Below are positions 21,044 to 31,701 of a DNA stretch of 64,000 nt, piece after piece. The stretch covers positions 250,001-314,000 of the forward strand of contig CAUYUJ010018460.1 of NCBI GenBank assembly GCA_963575745.1, in the 5' to 3' direction. Numbering within the stretch: position 1 is the stretch's first letter; every line of letters begins with the position of its first letter. Source of the stretch: Prorocentrum cordatum (taxonomy: Eukaryota > Sar > Dinophyceae > Prorocentrales > Prorocentraceae). A program made the translations under genes and the position numbers. The notes below the pieces were generated by a model. That model ran no database searches, was not told the DNA's origin, and saw nothing but the letters and a program-made list of their open reading frames with translations.

Positions 21044-22179
21044 GCCTTGGGCCGCTGGCTGAAGTCCTCGGGGAAGCCCACGTCCACGGCCGCGACCCCC
21101 GTGCCCAAGACGCCCAAGAAGGACGTCGTGCCGACCCCCGCCGAGACCAAGAAGACCGCCGTGGCCACCCCCGTGAAGGGCTCCTTCGTGCCCAAGAGGG
21201 TCAAGGCCTCGGCGAAGGAGGACAGGCTGCTGGAGATTGCCATGGGCTTCGATCCAGTTCCGACGAGGAAGCAGACACTTAAGGACATGCCAGATTTTTG
21301 TTGCGTCGTCGCGTCGCACCGTCGCCACGCCTAGCCTGGGAAATGCGAGGGGAAAGGGGGGGGGCAGGAGGAATAAAGGATGAGTGGAGGATGATGTGGC
21401 GGGGGGAATGTAGGGTCTTAATTAAGATCAAGGAAGGGCCGCGTGATAACTGCCAGTCGATGGTTTGCCACATTATACATTCAATAGTTCAATGAATTCG
21501 TAGTTCGGGAACGCTCGGTCTAATGGGTGCGAGGACCATCGATGTGCCGTTCATGGCCGTGCCCGCCTGATACAGAATGTACATGACTACCAAATGTGGA
21601 TATGGACGAGAATAATGACCACGGTGATAGCGCTGATATTCGTGGTGCTGGTGACGGTATGTATGGCCTTAATGAGTAGGTCCCTTCGATGCGATTGTTC
21701 GGTCTGCACGATAGGGGATGTCACGGCGATTGCGCAATGGCGATGGCGATGGTGCCCCCCCCCCCCCCCGAGAGTGAGATTGACATCTCCAGGCAGAGAT
21801 CAAGGCAGCCAAGGCTGGCGATGAGGAGCACAGTTCGGGCAAGGGCAACAAGAAAAACACATCAGAATGCATCCAGAAGGGCAAGGCAAAGGTTTCTGCT
21901 GCCAAGTCTAAACCAAGCACGTTGTCGATCGAGCTTCCCCGCAAGCTCGAACACCCAGTCCTGGGGGAGCTGTATGCAGTTTACGCCAAGGATAAGTCAT
22001 ACTGCCTGTACAAGCCTGATCCAGAGACGACATCCAAGCGAACCCTTCTGGTAGAGATTTCTGCAAAGCGGTTTCCTCGCCACGATCGCGTGCTTAAGGA
22101 TGTGATGATGAGGAGCTGCAAGAAGTCATTATCTAAATTAGAGACTGTGAAGTACAGAGATTCGCTCGCTGCTGCCTGA
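21044..22179 (+). CDS. 3' part of a Lys/Ser/Thr/Pro-rich gene, function unknown
   Basis: Two exons are supported: 21,044-21,292 (after GCCATGCCAG; likely GA donor, CCA then GATTTT) and the terminal exon 21,793-22,179 (after CATCTCCAG, phase 0, TGA at 22,177). Exon 1 encodes 'LGRWLKSSGKP', then a basic Thr/Pro/Val tail ('TPVPKTPKKD', 'TPVKGSFVPKRVKASAK') and 'LLEIAMGFDPVPTRKQTL'. The terminal exon starts Lys-rich ('SSGKGNKKN') and continues as an ordered segment with 'LPRKLEHPVLGELYAVYAK' and 'EISAKRFPRHDRVLKDVMM'. No start codon was assigned. I know no match. The basic, Pro-rich linker suggests a nucleic-acid or chromatin-associated protein, which is inference only. Confidence 0.55.
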
Positions 22180-22357
22180 TCAGATTTCATGCAAATTTTG
22201 AATCCCTGTCATATCGCAATGACGACGTGGCCATAGGGAGGGCCAGGTGTTTCGTGACAGTGCTGTGGTACTAGATACAAAGGGCGGCGTCGGACATGAA
22301 GGTCGATGCTTGGGTGCCCCAACTCGGAGGTAACTAGTTTCATGCGGCATTGCAGGT

Positions 22358-22572
22358 ATGTCAGACATTGATATTGCAGCTGCTCGCGCTGGGCATGACA
22401 AGTTCCGAATTCTTCCTCACTCGATGCCCATTCCCACCCTGTCCCTCTCCCCCCTCCCCTTCCTCCATCTCCCCCCCCGCCTCCTCCTCTAACAGTGATA
22501 TGGTTCGTTTCAGTCAAATGGTTTTCGCAGCGAGGTCAGACCTCTGGGGATGTAGCATTCGCATGCGTTTAA
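22358..22572 (+). CDS. Possible very short two-exon gene
   Basis: An ATG at 22,358 opens 'MSDIDIAAARAGHDK', followed by a donor-like break and a pyrimidine tract (22,425-22,495). After GTTTCAG (22,513) a second frame reads 'KWFSQRGQTSGDVAFACV' to a TAA. Phase was not proved and the product would be under 40 residues. It could also be an isolated exon of another gene. Confidence 0.25.
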
Positions 22573-22674
22573 GATACCCAGGGCCAGACATAACGCGGCG
22601 ATGTTTGAAAAGTCCCGACCGACATGACAGCAAACGGCGCATCCCTAGTCAAAAGCCATTCAAACATTTGAGGA

Positions 22675-22945
22675 TCAGGAGCGGTGAGCAGTCTGTTGAT
22701 GAGGACGAGGAGCGGTGAACAGTCAGTTGATGAGGACGAGGAGCGATGAGCAGTCAGTTGACCAGACGGCGCGTGATGGTCTAGTTCCCTGATAGGGACA
22801 CGGCTCGATGAACGCTTCTCTGATAAGGGCGAGAGCTGTAAAGAGTTGTCGGATGAGGATGCCGAACTATGAGCGGCCAGATGATCAGGGCGAGGAACGA
22901 TGAGCAGTCAGATCATGAGGACGAGGAACGATGAACAGTCAACCG
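22675..22945 (+). repeat. Degenerate minisatellite, about 31-bp unit
   Basis: GAGCAGTCAGTTGATGAGGA followed by CGAGGAGCG(G/A)T repeats three times at 22,683-22,765. More diverged units continue to 22,940 (GATCAGGGCGAGGAACGATG). Confidence 0.75.
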
Positions 22946-23487
22946 ATCTGTGGGATGGCTCAGCATCAGCCTGGGTGTCCGTGACATCTCCGTTAATTTG
23001 GTTCGTTCGGTTTCTTTTGCTTCTTCGAACGCACCAACCCCGCCCTTCGCGTGCAACGCATTCGGTATTGATCCACGCGTGTGTTTCAATGTTTGAAATT
23101 GAGATATCTTGATGAGCAATCGGGGTATATATCATTGGACTGGGGCCAGCCGGGTAGATTGAGGAACAGTCGGTTGTGATCTACGTCTGTGCCCCCATGA
23201 GGTCGGAATGTAATTCACATTAGGAATGATGTTCACCCGTGGCGGTTGACGCAAACATGTATGCAACTGAAGTAGATTTGCACCTAGCTTCCCAATATGG
23301 TGGTTTCCATTAACGCCACGCACTGTGCACCATGGCGATTCGAATCTAGATAATGCATAACATGTATTGGGAATGCAATATACCAGCCGTTGGTTTGGTT
23401 TGGGTAGAACCAACACGCCAACATGTTCAACACATTGTGTATCGGTTGTGTCACATAATCAGTCATACGTAAAATTAAGTAATGTAG
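22946..23487. other. No gene recognised
   Basis: This is AT-richer DNA than its surroundings. Only short open frames on either strand are present, none with exon-like composition. Confidence 0.45.
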
Positions 23488-23645
23488 TATGATCTGAAGT
23501 TTATCTGAAGTTTGTCAAACTTCAGACAAACGTTTGTCTGAAGTTTCAAACTTCAGACAAACTTCAGATTTTTATCTGAAGTTTATCTGAAGTTTGAAAC
23601 TTCAGACAGAAGTTTGGCGAACTTCTGATAAACGTCAGATCACTG
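23488..23645. repeat. Palindromic variant of the 11-bp satellite
   Basis: TCTGAAGTTTA/TCTGAAGTTTG units alternate with their complement CAAACTTCAGACAAAC, giving several nested hairpins. This is the only copy in the window with both orientations mixed. Confidence 0.75.
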
Positions 23646-24024
23646 TTTATAGTAAGTTTGACACATTAAGTTAATACGCCACACTACTACACACAAAACG
23701 AGGTTGAGCACCCCGAATATTAGCATATTGGACACCCACACCAATCAATATGCAATGCGTCATCCCATACAAATACCTCAATTGAATACCGAGGCACGTA
23801 TGCTGCATATGCGCGAGAGCAAAAAGAGAACGCCAATACATCGTTTGACGAATCAAACCGCGGTCAGATGCTGATTTCTGATGCTGACTTCTGTCGGTCA
23901 GACGGGACACGCGCTGGTGCGATGATAATTGTGCGTTCCGTCTTTGTTGGTGTGGTTCAAGCGGCCTCTGCGACTTGGTCATTGACCGAGTTCTACCAAC
24001 CTGCGTTGGTATCAAGTTTTCGGG
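23646..24024. other. No gene recognised
   Basis: This precedes the ATG at 24,025. At 24,011-24,019 'TTGGTATCAAG'-like sequence ends 6 bp before the start region. It resembles the 3' half of the spliced leader (TTGGCTCAAG) but is too short to claim. Confidence 0.35.
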
Positions 24025-27000
24025 ATGGCGCCCAAGCTGCGATTCTCGCGCAAGCCCATGAAGACCAAGAAGGACCATCGCGGCAATGTTTGAAGTGTCA
24101 TCTTACCCAGAGATCACCCAGCCCTTTCCTTGTTTTTTTTTTCCCATACGGGATGTATTCAAACGAAGCCCGTTGGACTGCATTCGCTCGTTGCGATGAC
24201 CGACTGACATCATTCATTTGATGATTCCTATAAGCCTGAGAGGACATTCTCAAGAGCGACCCCGACGGCGAGAAGAGCTCGACGGCGCCGAAGCGCAGGC
24301 CTGCGGCGGCTACGTCAACGGCCATCGTGCCGTACGACGCTGCTGGGACCCATGGGATCCCAGGCAATTTCATACAATAGCTTTCTCCCAAGCCCCCCTC
24401 TCCCCCCAGAAAAAAAACAATCAAACACACAAAAAACAACAACACACAAAAACACATTGGAACTGATCCCCTGCCAACACATCCCCTGCCATCGCTGTTG
24501 CCCGCCCATTCCAGTTCGGGGGGCGAAACAGTCGGGGGCGAACGTGTACAAGATATGTGCGGATGTTCTCGTTTGTAGGGCGAGGTCTTCGGAGGTGGGT
24601 AAGCAGGGGCGAGATGAGCAGTTTCGCAATCCTTCCGCAGGAAGGCGCTCGCGAAGCTGGTGGCAATGTGCAAGAACAAGTCGTTCGAGGCGCGCAAGGA
24701 GATCTACAGGCACCCCGTCGTCGTGTCAGTTGCCGCCGTCGGCCGTTCGTCGGCAGCAAGTGGCAGTCGATCGTCGGCCATTGCTCGCTAGCCGTCGGCC
24801 ATTGATCTTCAATTGGTGACCTTGGGTCGTCGTCGATCGTTGGCCCTCGGTCGCGCGCCGTCGGTCGTCCGTCGTCGGTCGGGCGTCGCTTGCCGCTGGC
24901 CGTCGATCGTTGACCGTCGGTCGTCGGTCGTTCGCCCGTCGGTCGTCGGTCGTTCGCCCGACGGTCGTCGGCCGTTCGCATGTCGATCGCCTCTCTACGT
25001 TGCCTGTCGTTGGTCGGCGTCGGTGGTCGAGCACGCCAGGCAGCGCGGAGATCCGGAAGATCCTCAGCAAGTCCGCGCCATCTTCTCGGAGCCCGAGATG
25101 AGGTTGTTGTACGGGCAGTTTGGCACGGCGAGGAAGAAGAGCAAGGGCGCCGAAGAAGCGTACCAGCAGGCCGTCGCGTTCTTTACCCCCCCCTCCGCTC
25201 CACGCCTGATGTCCATCGCCCTCGTTCTCCTCGGACGCCCTGTTCCTTCCATGCCTGCCCTTCTGATGCGCAGTTATCCTCCTATCTCCCTGCCGCTACT
25301 CCTCCTCCAACGCCATCTTCCCCCCCCCCCCCTCCCCCCTTCCCAAATTCCCCAATCCGTTCAGTAATCGTCCCGTCCCGCCCTTCTCCTCGCCCTCCGC
25401 CTCCTAGCACCTTTGGGGGTCGTCATGGGAGTTGACGTCAGACGCGTTTCATGATTTCGATACCAACGTTGGTCCCCAGGGTCGGCCCCCTGCGCGCCGC
25501 GAGGGAGGGGGGGAGTTGATCTCGAGGGTCGGTCTCTCGCGGGCACGCAGAGGTGGGTAACCCTCAGCTGCCCCCCCCACTCCTCGCCCCCCCCTCCCCC
25601 CTTTCCTCCCTCCCCCTTCCTCAGTCATTTCCGTTGCTCTCCACCGCCTCATCCACTTCCGCCCCCGCCCCCCTTTCCGTCGCCCCCGCCAGTCGTCCTG
25701 CGCCCTTTCCTGCCGCATTCTAGAGGCGTCAACGCAGATGGCTGGCTCGAAGACTGAGAGCAAGGTCAAGCTTCTCTCGGCTTGGCTGAAGGACCATCGC
25801 CGATGGTCGTCGTTCGGCGACTTTCGTCGTTCGCTCGTTCGCTCGCTCGACGTCGTTCGTTCGTTCGCTCGTTCGTTGCTTCGGTCGTCGTTCGTTCGCA
25901 CGTTCGTTCGCTCGTGTTTCGTCCAACGTCGCCAGTCGATGGGCGGCGCCGTCGATGGCCGTCCTCTTTTCCAACGTTCGCAACTCGTCGTCGAGCCGAT
26001 CACCCAAACGATGGTCGGCGACCCCGCCCTTGCCTTCGCCCGCCGCCGCCCTGCCAGGACCCTCGCTTGCAGGAGGGCTTCTTTCGCGTCGCGGTCTCGG
26101 TGGGCTACAAGGAGCAGATCAAGCAGGACCACATGTGGAAAACGAAGAAGCAGCTCGAGGACAAGTACGGTGATGAGGAGGCGGCCGAGCTCATCGAGGG
26201 CAAGTTGCTGCGGGCGCATCTTCCTTGCCTGCCTCGGTCTCCTAATCGTCGAGTCGTCCGCCCATCAACCTCGCCCCCCCAGAGCGAGACGGAGAGAGGG
26301 CGGGGGGAGCGCATGGGGAGAGCGACGGAGGGAAATATGGGGAGAGCGACGGAGGGAAATATGAGGGGGCGGGGTGGGGTGGATGAGATGCGAGAGCATT
26401 GTAACGCAGAAGGAGGGGGCGGGGTCGATGGAGAAGAAGGGAATGATCAGAGATTTCAGATTTTGAATACAAGCGGGCCAGGGGCTCCCTAACCTCGATG
26501 CATGCTAAATGTCCATTGCCCTCTAGGGATCATTGGGGGTTGCAGTCTCTGAGTTCTGGGTTTCGCTGGCCATGTGCCGCCGCCTCCCCCCTCCCCCATC
26601 CCCTGCACCCCTAACTCTTCAAGGTCTGTCTGGTCTCGGGGCCATGCCGCTAGGGCCCCAGGTCGCCCCGAGGCAGGGACTTAAGCCCGCGGGCGTCTCA
26701 GGCCCAGGTGTCTCCTCGGGCTCGGTGAATGCGTGGCGGGCGCACCCCCCCCTTTCCCTTAGCGTCGTCAGCGCGGCGGTCGCGCCATTTTGCTCCATCC
26801 CCCTTCAGTCGCGCAAGAATCCCGCCAACCCCGCGCGCAAGCAGTGGCTCGACTGCGACGACGCGTTCAGCAAGTTGCTCGAGCGCGGCAAGGATCAGAA
26901 GGCGGAGGGGGCGAGGAAGCTCGAGGACGGCGAGTTTGAGGGCCTCGCGTCGGGCATCAGCAAGGCGAAGTACTTGGCTGATGGTCGCGGAGGATTAGTT

Positions 27001-29308
27001 TTTTGTTGTTGTTTTGTTTTATCCCTCAACCTCCTCTCCCTTCCCCCCATCGTCCCCAGCCCACTGCTACTCCTGCTGGTCCTGCTCCTCCGTCACCCCT
27101 CCCCTCCTCCTCCTCCCCCCTCCCCCATCGCTCCGTCGCCCTCGTGATTCCAGTGGTGGTCCAGCTGTGCCCCTTCCTATCGTAATCCCAGAGGTGCTTC
27201 AGCCCCCCCCCCCCCCGCCTACCCCCCTGCTCAAAGTTAGCCCTGGTGGCGACGATGATGATGTGGTGGGCAACTGAGAAGGAGGGGGGGAACAGGGGGC
27301 GCGCGGCGAAGTGGAGCAGGGGGATGACAGAGAAAACACTGGGCAGGGGGGGGGGAAGGGTAATGGGGACGAGACGGTGGGGGAGAAGGAGAATAATGAT
27401 GATAAGGGCGAGGAGGAGAAGAATGAGCAGGAAAAAGGAGGAGCAGGAGGAGGAGGAGGATGGGGGAGCACGATCCAAATCAGTGCACCACGAGCGCACA
27501 TGGGCAACATGGGCCTGGTGCTCGAGTCCGACGAGGAGGAGGATTCCGACGACGACGGCCCCCTGGTCCCGCAGAACAAGGGCACTCGTGGCTGCGGCGG
27601 GGGTCGCACAGGCGCAAGCCGCGCTGGCCGCAGGGGCGGGGCCCGCGCGAGCCGCGCGTCGCAGGATGCAGGGCATTGGGGGAAACGAATCATGAGGGCT
27701 GGCTGTCGAGAGACATAGAGCGAGCGGGCGATCGAGAGAACGAGCAATCGAGCGAGCGAGCGAGCGAGCGCTCGGGGCGGCGGGTGATCGAGCTGGCGCG
27801 CGCGCGCGCGCCCAGCTCGATCACCCGAGCTCAGGCTCCGTGGCATCGTCCATCCACCCCCCCGCGCTATCTTCCCCTGTTCGCATTTGCCTTCGAGGAG
27901 ACGGCGCCCGAGACGAAGAAGTCCAAGCAGGGTGCCTTGATCAAGCAGTGTTTGGACTGGGACAGCGGCAAGTGCACCCCCGCCGCCGTCGCCAAGGACG
28001 CCCAGATGTTCTACGAGACGTTCCAGGCTCGGCCAACCGAAAAAAAAACTGCGGGGGGCTGAGGAACGACGGAGGTCGGACGTACTCGACTGGACTAGAT
28101 AGTTGGATGGTGGTGACCATACATGCGTTATCACCACCATCTAACTCCTCGTCCTGCGTATCCTTCTCCTCCCCCTTCATCCCCCTCGTCCTCCCCATCC
28201 TCTTCCTTATCCCCAACTCCCCCTCCTTATCCTCCTCCTCCTCCTCCTCCTCCTCCTCCTCCTCCTATTCCTCCTTCTCCTCCTCCTCCTCCTCCTTATT
28301 GCCATCCCCCCATCCTCCTCCGCCTCCTCCTGCGATGCCAGACGCACTGTGGAGTGCGCGAATAGTGTGACCACGCGTGCGGGGGGCACGGGAGCGGGGG
28401 GAGGGGGCCATCGCATCCGTTGCCAGGCGTTCGTGCAGAGCATGACGAACGTCCTCAAGAGCGCCAAGGACACGGCGACGAAGCAGGAGTTCGCAGAGGC
28501 CAAGAAGGACTGTTGTCCTTCAAACTCTGTACCAACCCTCGTATTCGCAGCCCGCCCGATTCTCTCGCCACCTCAAAACCCCGCCGACTTACCCTAGGTT
28601 CGTTCAAATTCGGTCGCCGCCCTCTCTTCCCCAACCCATGTTCCGGTCTCCCCTCCTCCGTCCCCCCTCTCCTCGCCCTCCCCCCCCGACACTTCCCCCT
28701 CCGCCCTGTCCTCCCCCATCCCTCCTCCTTCTCCTCCCCCTCCTCAACTTCTCCCCTCGTCTCCCCCCCTCGCTCCCTCCTCCCCTCCCTCTTCTCCTCC
28801 TTCTCCTCCTGTCAGCAAATTTCTTGGCCTCCAAGCTTGTTTTGCGTCGGATGTGTGTGATCCGCGCGCGGCGAGGCATGCAAACTTACCTCCTCGCCCT
28901 GCCCCAGGGCCTAACCCTAGTGAATCCTCCCCGCCCCCCACGCGTTGAGGAATGATTTGGCCCTGGGGTTCTTACGCAATGTAGTCGCTGCTTAAGAAAT
29001 ACGGCGCATGGAACCCTCACTTCTGGAGCGATCTCCCCGTCTCGATGTTTATGGTGGTTGTCCGTCGCCACGGTTGGATGTCTCTGGAATGGCGCGTCCT
29101 CGGGAGACGGGTGGCCTGGAGTTCATTCACTTTTGCACCCCAGCTCTCTGCCCAGGTGCTCGAGGCAGCGCGCGCCGCCAGCGTGAAGCTGGGCGACGTC
29201 GTCATGGATGCGCCCGCGCCCAAGGCGGCCGCCAAGGTGCTGATCGCCGCGCAGGGCGTGCTCGAGCAGGCGAAGGCCATGTCGCTGAACGTCAAGGGCT
29301 TCTTCTGA
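24025..29308 (+). CDS. Ten-exon gene, charged helical product, function unknown
   Basis: Inferred exons: 24,025-24,087; 24,243-24,331; 24,641-about 24,725; about 25,040-25,170; 26,073-26,213; 26,809-26,969; 27,484-27,664; 27,898-28,026; 28,427-28,507; 29,156-29,308 (TGA). Phases agree for exons 1-3 and 5-10. It begins 'MAPKLRFSRKPMKTKKD' (basic, mitochondrion- or nucleus-like, unproven). Later segments: 'KALAKLVAMCKNKSFEAR', 'IFSEPEMRLLYGQFGTARK', 'EGFFRVAVSVGYKEQIKQD', 'KQWLDCDDAFSKLLERG', an acidic 'ESDEEEDSDDD' plus Gly/Arg-rich exon, 'LIKQCLDWDSGKCTPAAVAK', 'SMTNVLKSAKDTATKQEF' and a C-terminal 'VLEAARAASVKLGDVVMD'. Donors are a mix of GT, GC and GA. Exon 4 may carry a one-base frameshift. 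The type of protein resembles lineage-specific dinoflagellate families, but I cannot name it. Confidence 0.6.
24726..25035. repeat. CGTCGGTCGTCGGTCG low-complexity intron
   Basis: TCGTCGG / GTCGTTCG words fill most of the intron between exons 3 and 4. Confidence 0.7.
25795..25930. repeat. TTCG/CTCG simple repeat in intron
   Basis: GTTCGTTCGCTCG-type tetranucleotides dominate within the intron before exon 5. Confidence 0.75.
27716..27780. repeat. GAGC tetranucleotide repeat
   Basis: GAGCGAGCGAGC-type units lie in the intron between exons 7 and 8, directly beside a perfect palindrome. Confidence 0.75.
27781..27829. repeat. Perfect palindrome with CG core
   Basis: CGGGTGATCGAGCTGG, then a run of CG dinucleotides, then CCAGCTCGATCACCCG: 16-bp arms with no mismatch. 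It lies in an intron and could extrude as a cruciform or form Z-DNA at its core. Confidence 0.85.
28200..28330. repeat. TCC microsatellite in intron
   Basis: CTCCTCC units lie upstream of exon 9. Similar runs precede many exons and may serve as polypyrimidine tracts. Confidence 0.8.
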
Positions 29309-29389
29309 TGGCCTCGCTGACTGGCCCGCCTCGGCCCTCGCTGCCTGGCCCGCCTCGGCACAGCAGTTGGGTCGATCTGGTAAGCATTT

Positions 29390-29504
29390 CCCAACCATCC
29401 TGGGGTGTTGGGTCCTCGTTTTGAAGAGACGGTGCCCCGCGTTCCTCTTCTCCTTCTCCCCCCCCCTCCCTCCTCCCATTATCATCATCATCATCATCAT
29501 CATT

Positions 29505-29547
<43 letters not shown>

Positions 29548-31159
29548 CTACCGCTTTCGGCACCCCCTCACGCGTTTTCGTGGCCCCAATAAGGAGCTCA
29601 CCGAAGCCCCAGTTGCAAAGTCCGCATGCCTCCCCACCGGGCCCCATTTTTCGGCACACTCCTTCACACGCTCGTGGCCCTGCCCCCATAGGGACTCCAC
29701 CGAAGGCCCCAGTGGCAGGGTCCGCATGCCCCCCTCCCACCACTCAATATACGGCGCACACCCCTCACACGTTTCGTGGCCCCATAGGGAGCTCCACCGA
29801 AGGCCCCAGTGGCAGGGTCCGCATGCCCCCCCACCACCCATTTCGGCACACCCCTCACACGTTTCGTGGCCCCATAAGGGAGCTCCACCGAAGGCCCCAA
29901 TGGAAGGGTTCGCATGCCGCCCCACCACCCATTTCGGCACACCCCTCACACGTTTCGTGGCCCCATAGGGAGCTCCACCGAAGGCCCCAGTGGCAGGGTT
30001 CGCATGCCTCCCCACCACCCATTTCGGCGCACCCCTCACACGTTTCGTGGCCCCATAGGGAGCTTCCAGCCACCGAAGGCCCCATTGGCGAGGGTCCCAA
30101 AATAGAATTAAACAAAAACTAAAAAAGAAGGGCCTCCCACCACCCATGTTCGGGCACACCCATGCACACGTTTCGTGGCCCTCGGGACTCCAACGAAGGC
30201 GCCAGTGGCTGCGTTCGCATGCCTCCCCACCACCATTTCGGCACACCCCTCACACGTTTCGTGGCCCCATAGGGAGCTCCACCGAAGGCCCCAGTGGCTG
30301 CGTTCGCATGCCTCCCCACCACCCATTCCGGCACACCCCTCACACGTTTCGTGGCCCCATAGGGAGCTCCACCGAAGGCCCCAGTGGCTGCGTTCGCATG
30401 CCTCCCCACCACCCATTTCGGCACACCCCTCACACGTTTCGTGGCCCCATAGGGAGCTCCACCGAAGGCCCCAGTGGCAGGGTCGCATGCCTCCCCCACC
30501 ACCCATTTCGGCACACCCCTCACACGCTTCGTGGCCCCATAGGGAGCTCCACCGAAGGCCCCAGTGGCAGGGTTCGCATGCCTCCCCACCACCCATTTCG
30601 GCACACCCCTCACACGGTTCGTGGCCCCATAGGGAGCTCCACCGAAGGCCCCAGTGGCAGTGGTCCGCATGCCTCCCCAACACCCATTTCGGCACATCCC
30701 TCGCACGTTTCGTGGCCCCATGGGGATTTCCACTGAAGGCCCCAGTGACTGGGTTCGCATGCGCCCCCACACCCATTTCGGCACACCCCTCACACGTTTC
30801 GTGGCACCATAGGGAGCTCCACCGAAGGCCCCAGTGGCTGCGTTCGCATGCCGCCCCCACACCAATTTCGGCACACCCCTCACACGTTTCGTGGCCCCAC
30901 AGGGAGGGAGCTCCACCGAAGGCCCCAGTGGCTGCAATCGCATGCCGCCCCCACACCAACTTCGGTGCACCCCTTATATGTTTCGTGACCCCATAAGGAG
31001 CTCCACCGAAGGTTTTAGTGGCAGGGTCCGCATGCCCCGCACTCATTTTGGCACACCCCTCAAAAGTTTCGCGGCACCATAGGGAGATCCACCGAAGATG
31101 GTACTCACACCAGCATTACTCACAACTGCATATGGTTGGGTTCTTCGCCAGGCTAATTT
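29390..31159 (-). mobile_element. 90-bp-unit array element, copy 3 (minus orientation)
   Basis: It starts CCCAACCATCC then GTTGGGTCCTCGTTTTGAAG, a C/T tract and an ATC microsatellite (29,480-29,546). About 17 units follow, some damaged (29,560-29,770 and 30,070-30,200). It ends ACTCACACCAGCATTACTC, ATGGTTGGGTTCTTCGCCAG, GCTAATTT. It begins 82 bp after the stop of the preceding gene, so it may form part of that gene's 3' region. The damaged break at 30,085-30,150 contains an AATTAAACAAAAAC insertion. Confidence 0.85.
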
Positions 31160-31701
31160 GAGGGGGGCGTCGCTTGTCGATGCGTGGCAACCATCCAAAA
31201 GCATCGAAAGCCACCATCCAAAGCATCGAGAGCCAACTGCTGGCCACCATCCGAAGCATCGAGCGAAGGCGACCCGCCGCCCACTTGTTCCACGCTACTT
31301 GTCCCACCAATTTTCTCTGGTCATCCTCAGGGGCGCGACGGTAATCGCGCCTCGCGCGTTGAAGCTCGCAATGCGATACGCACCCCGCCCGCGGTCGGCG
31401 CGAAGATCATTGAGACTCGAGTAGCACGGGGCCGTGGAGGGCGGGCTCGCCTATGTTCGATGGGCACGGGTGCCGACGAGTTTTTTTGCCCTCAGCGCTC
31501 AGAGCAATGGCTTCTAGGAGATTGATCGCGATAAACGAGGCATTGGGGTAGCTTTGCAATGTGGAAATGATGGTTCCCCCCCCTCCCCTCCCCCCCGACC
31601 CCCTCTCGTTAGCCCCATCGCCTCGGCGTTTTTTTTGTTTGCAATGCGGTGTACTTCGGAAACGCATCGAATGCGTTTTATGCCCATCATGAAATTCCAC
31701 A
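31160..31701. other. No exon recognised; short CATCCAAAGCATCGA repeats
   Basis: Three imperfect copies of 'CCATCC(A/G)AAGCATCGA' occupy 31,187-31,262. The remainder holds no convincing frame up to the ATG at 31,702. Confidence 0.4.

Noticed and set aside
22683-22945. Possible hammerhead ribozyme because of TTGATGAGGACGAGG words
   Set aside because: The required CTGATGA...GAAA core with matching stems is not present; it is a plain minisatellite.
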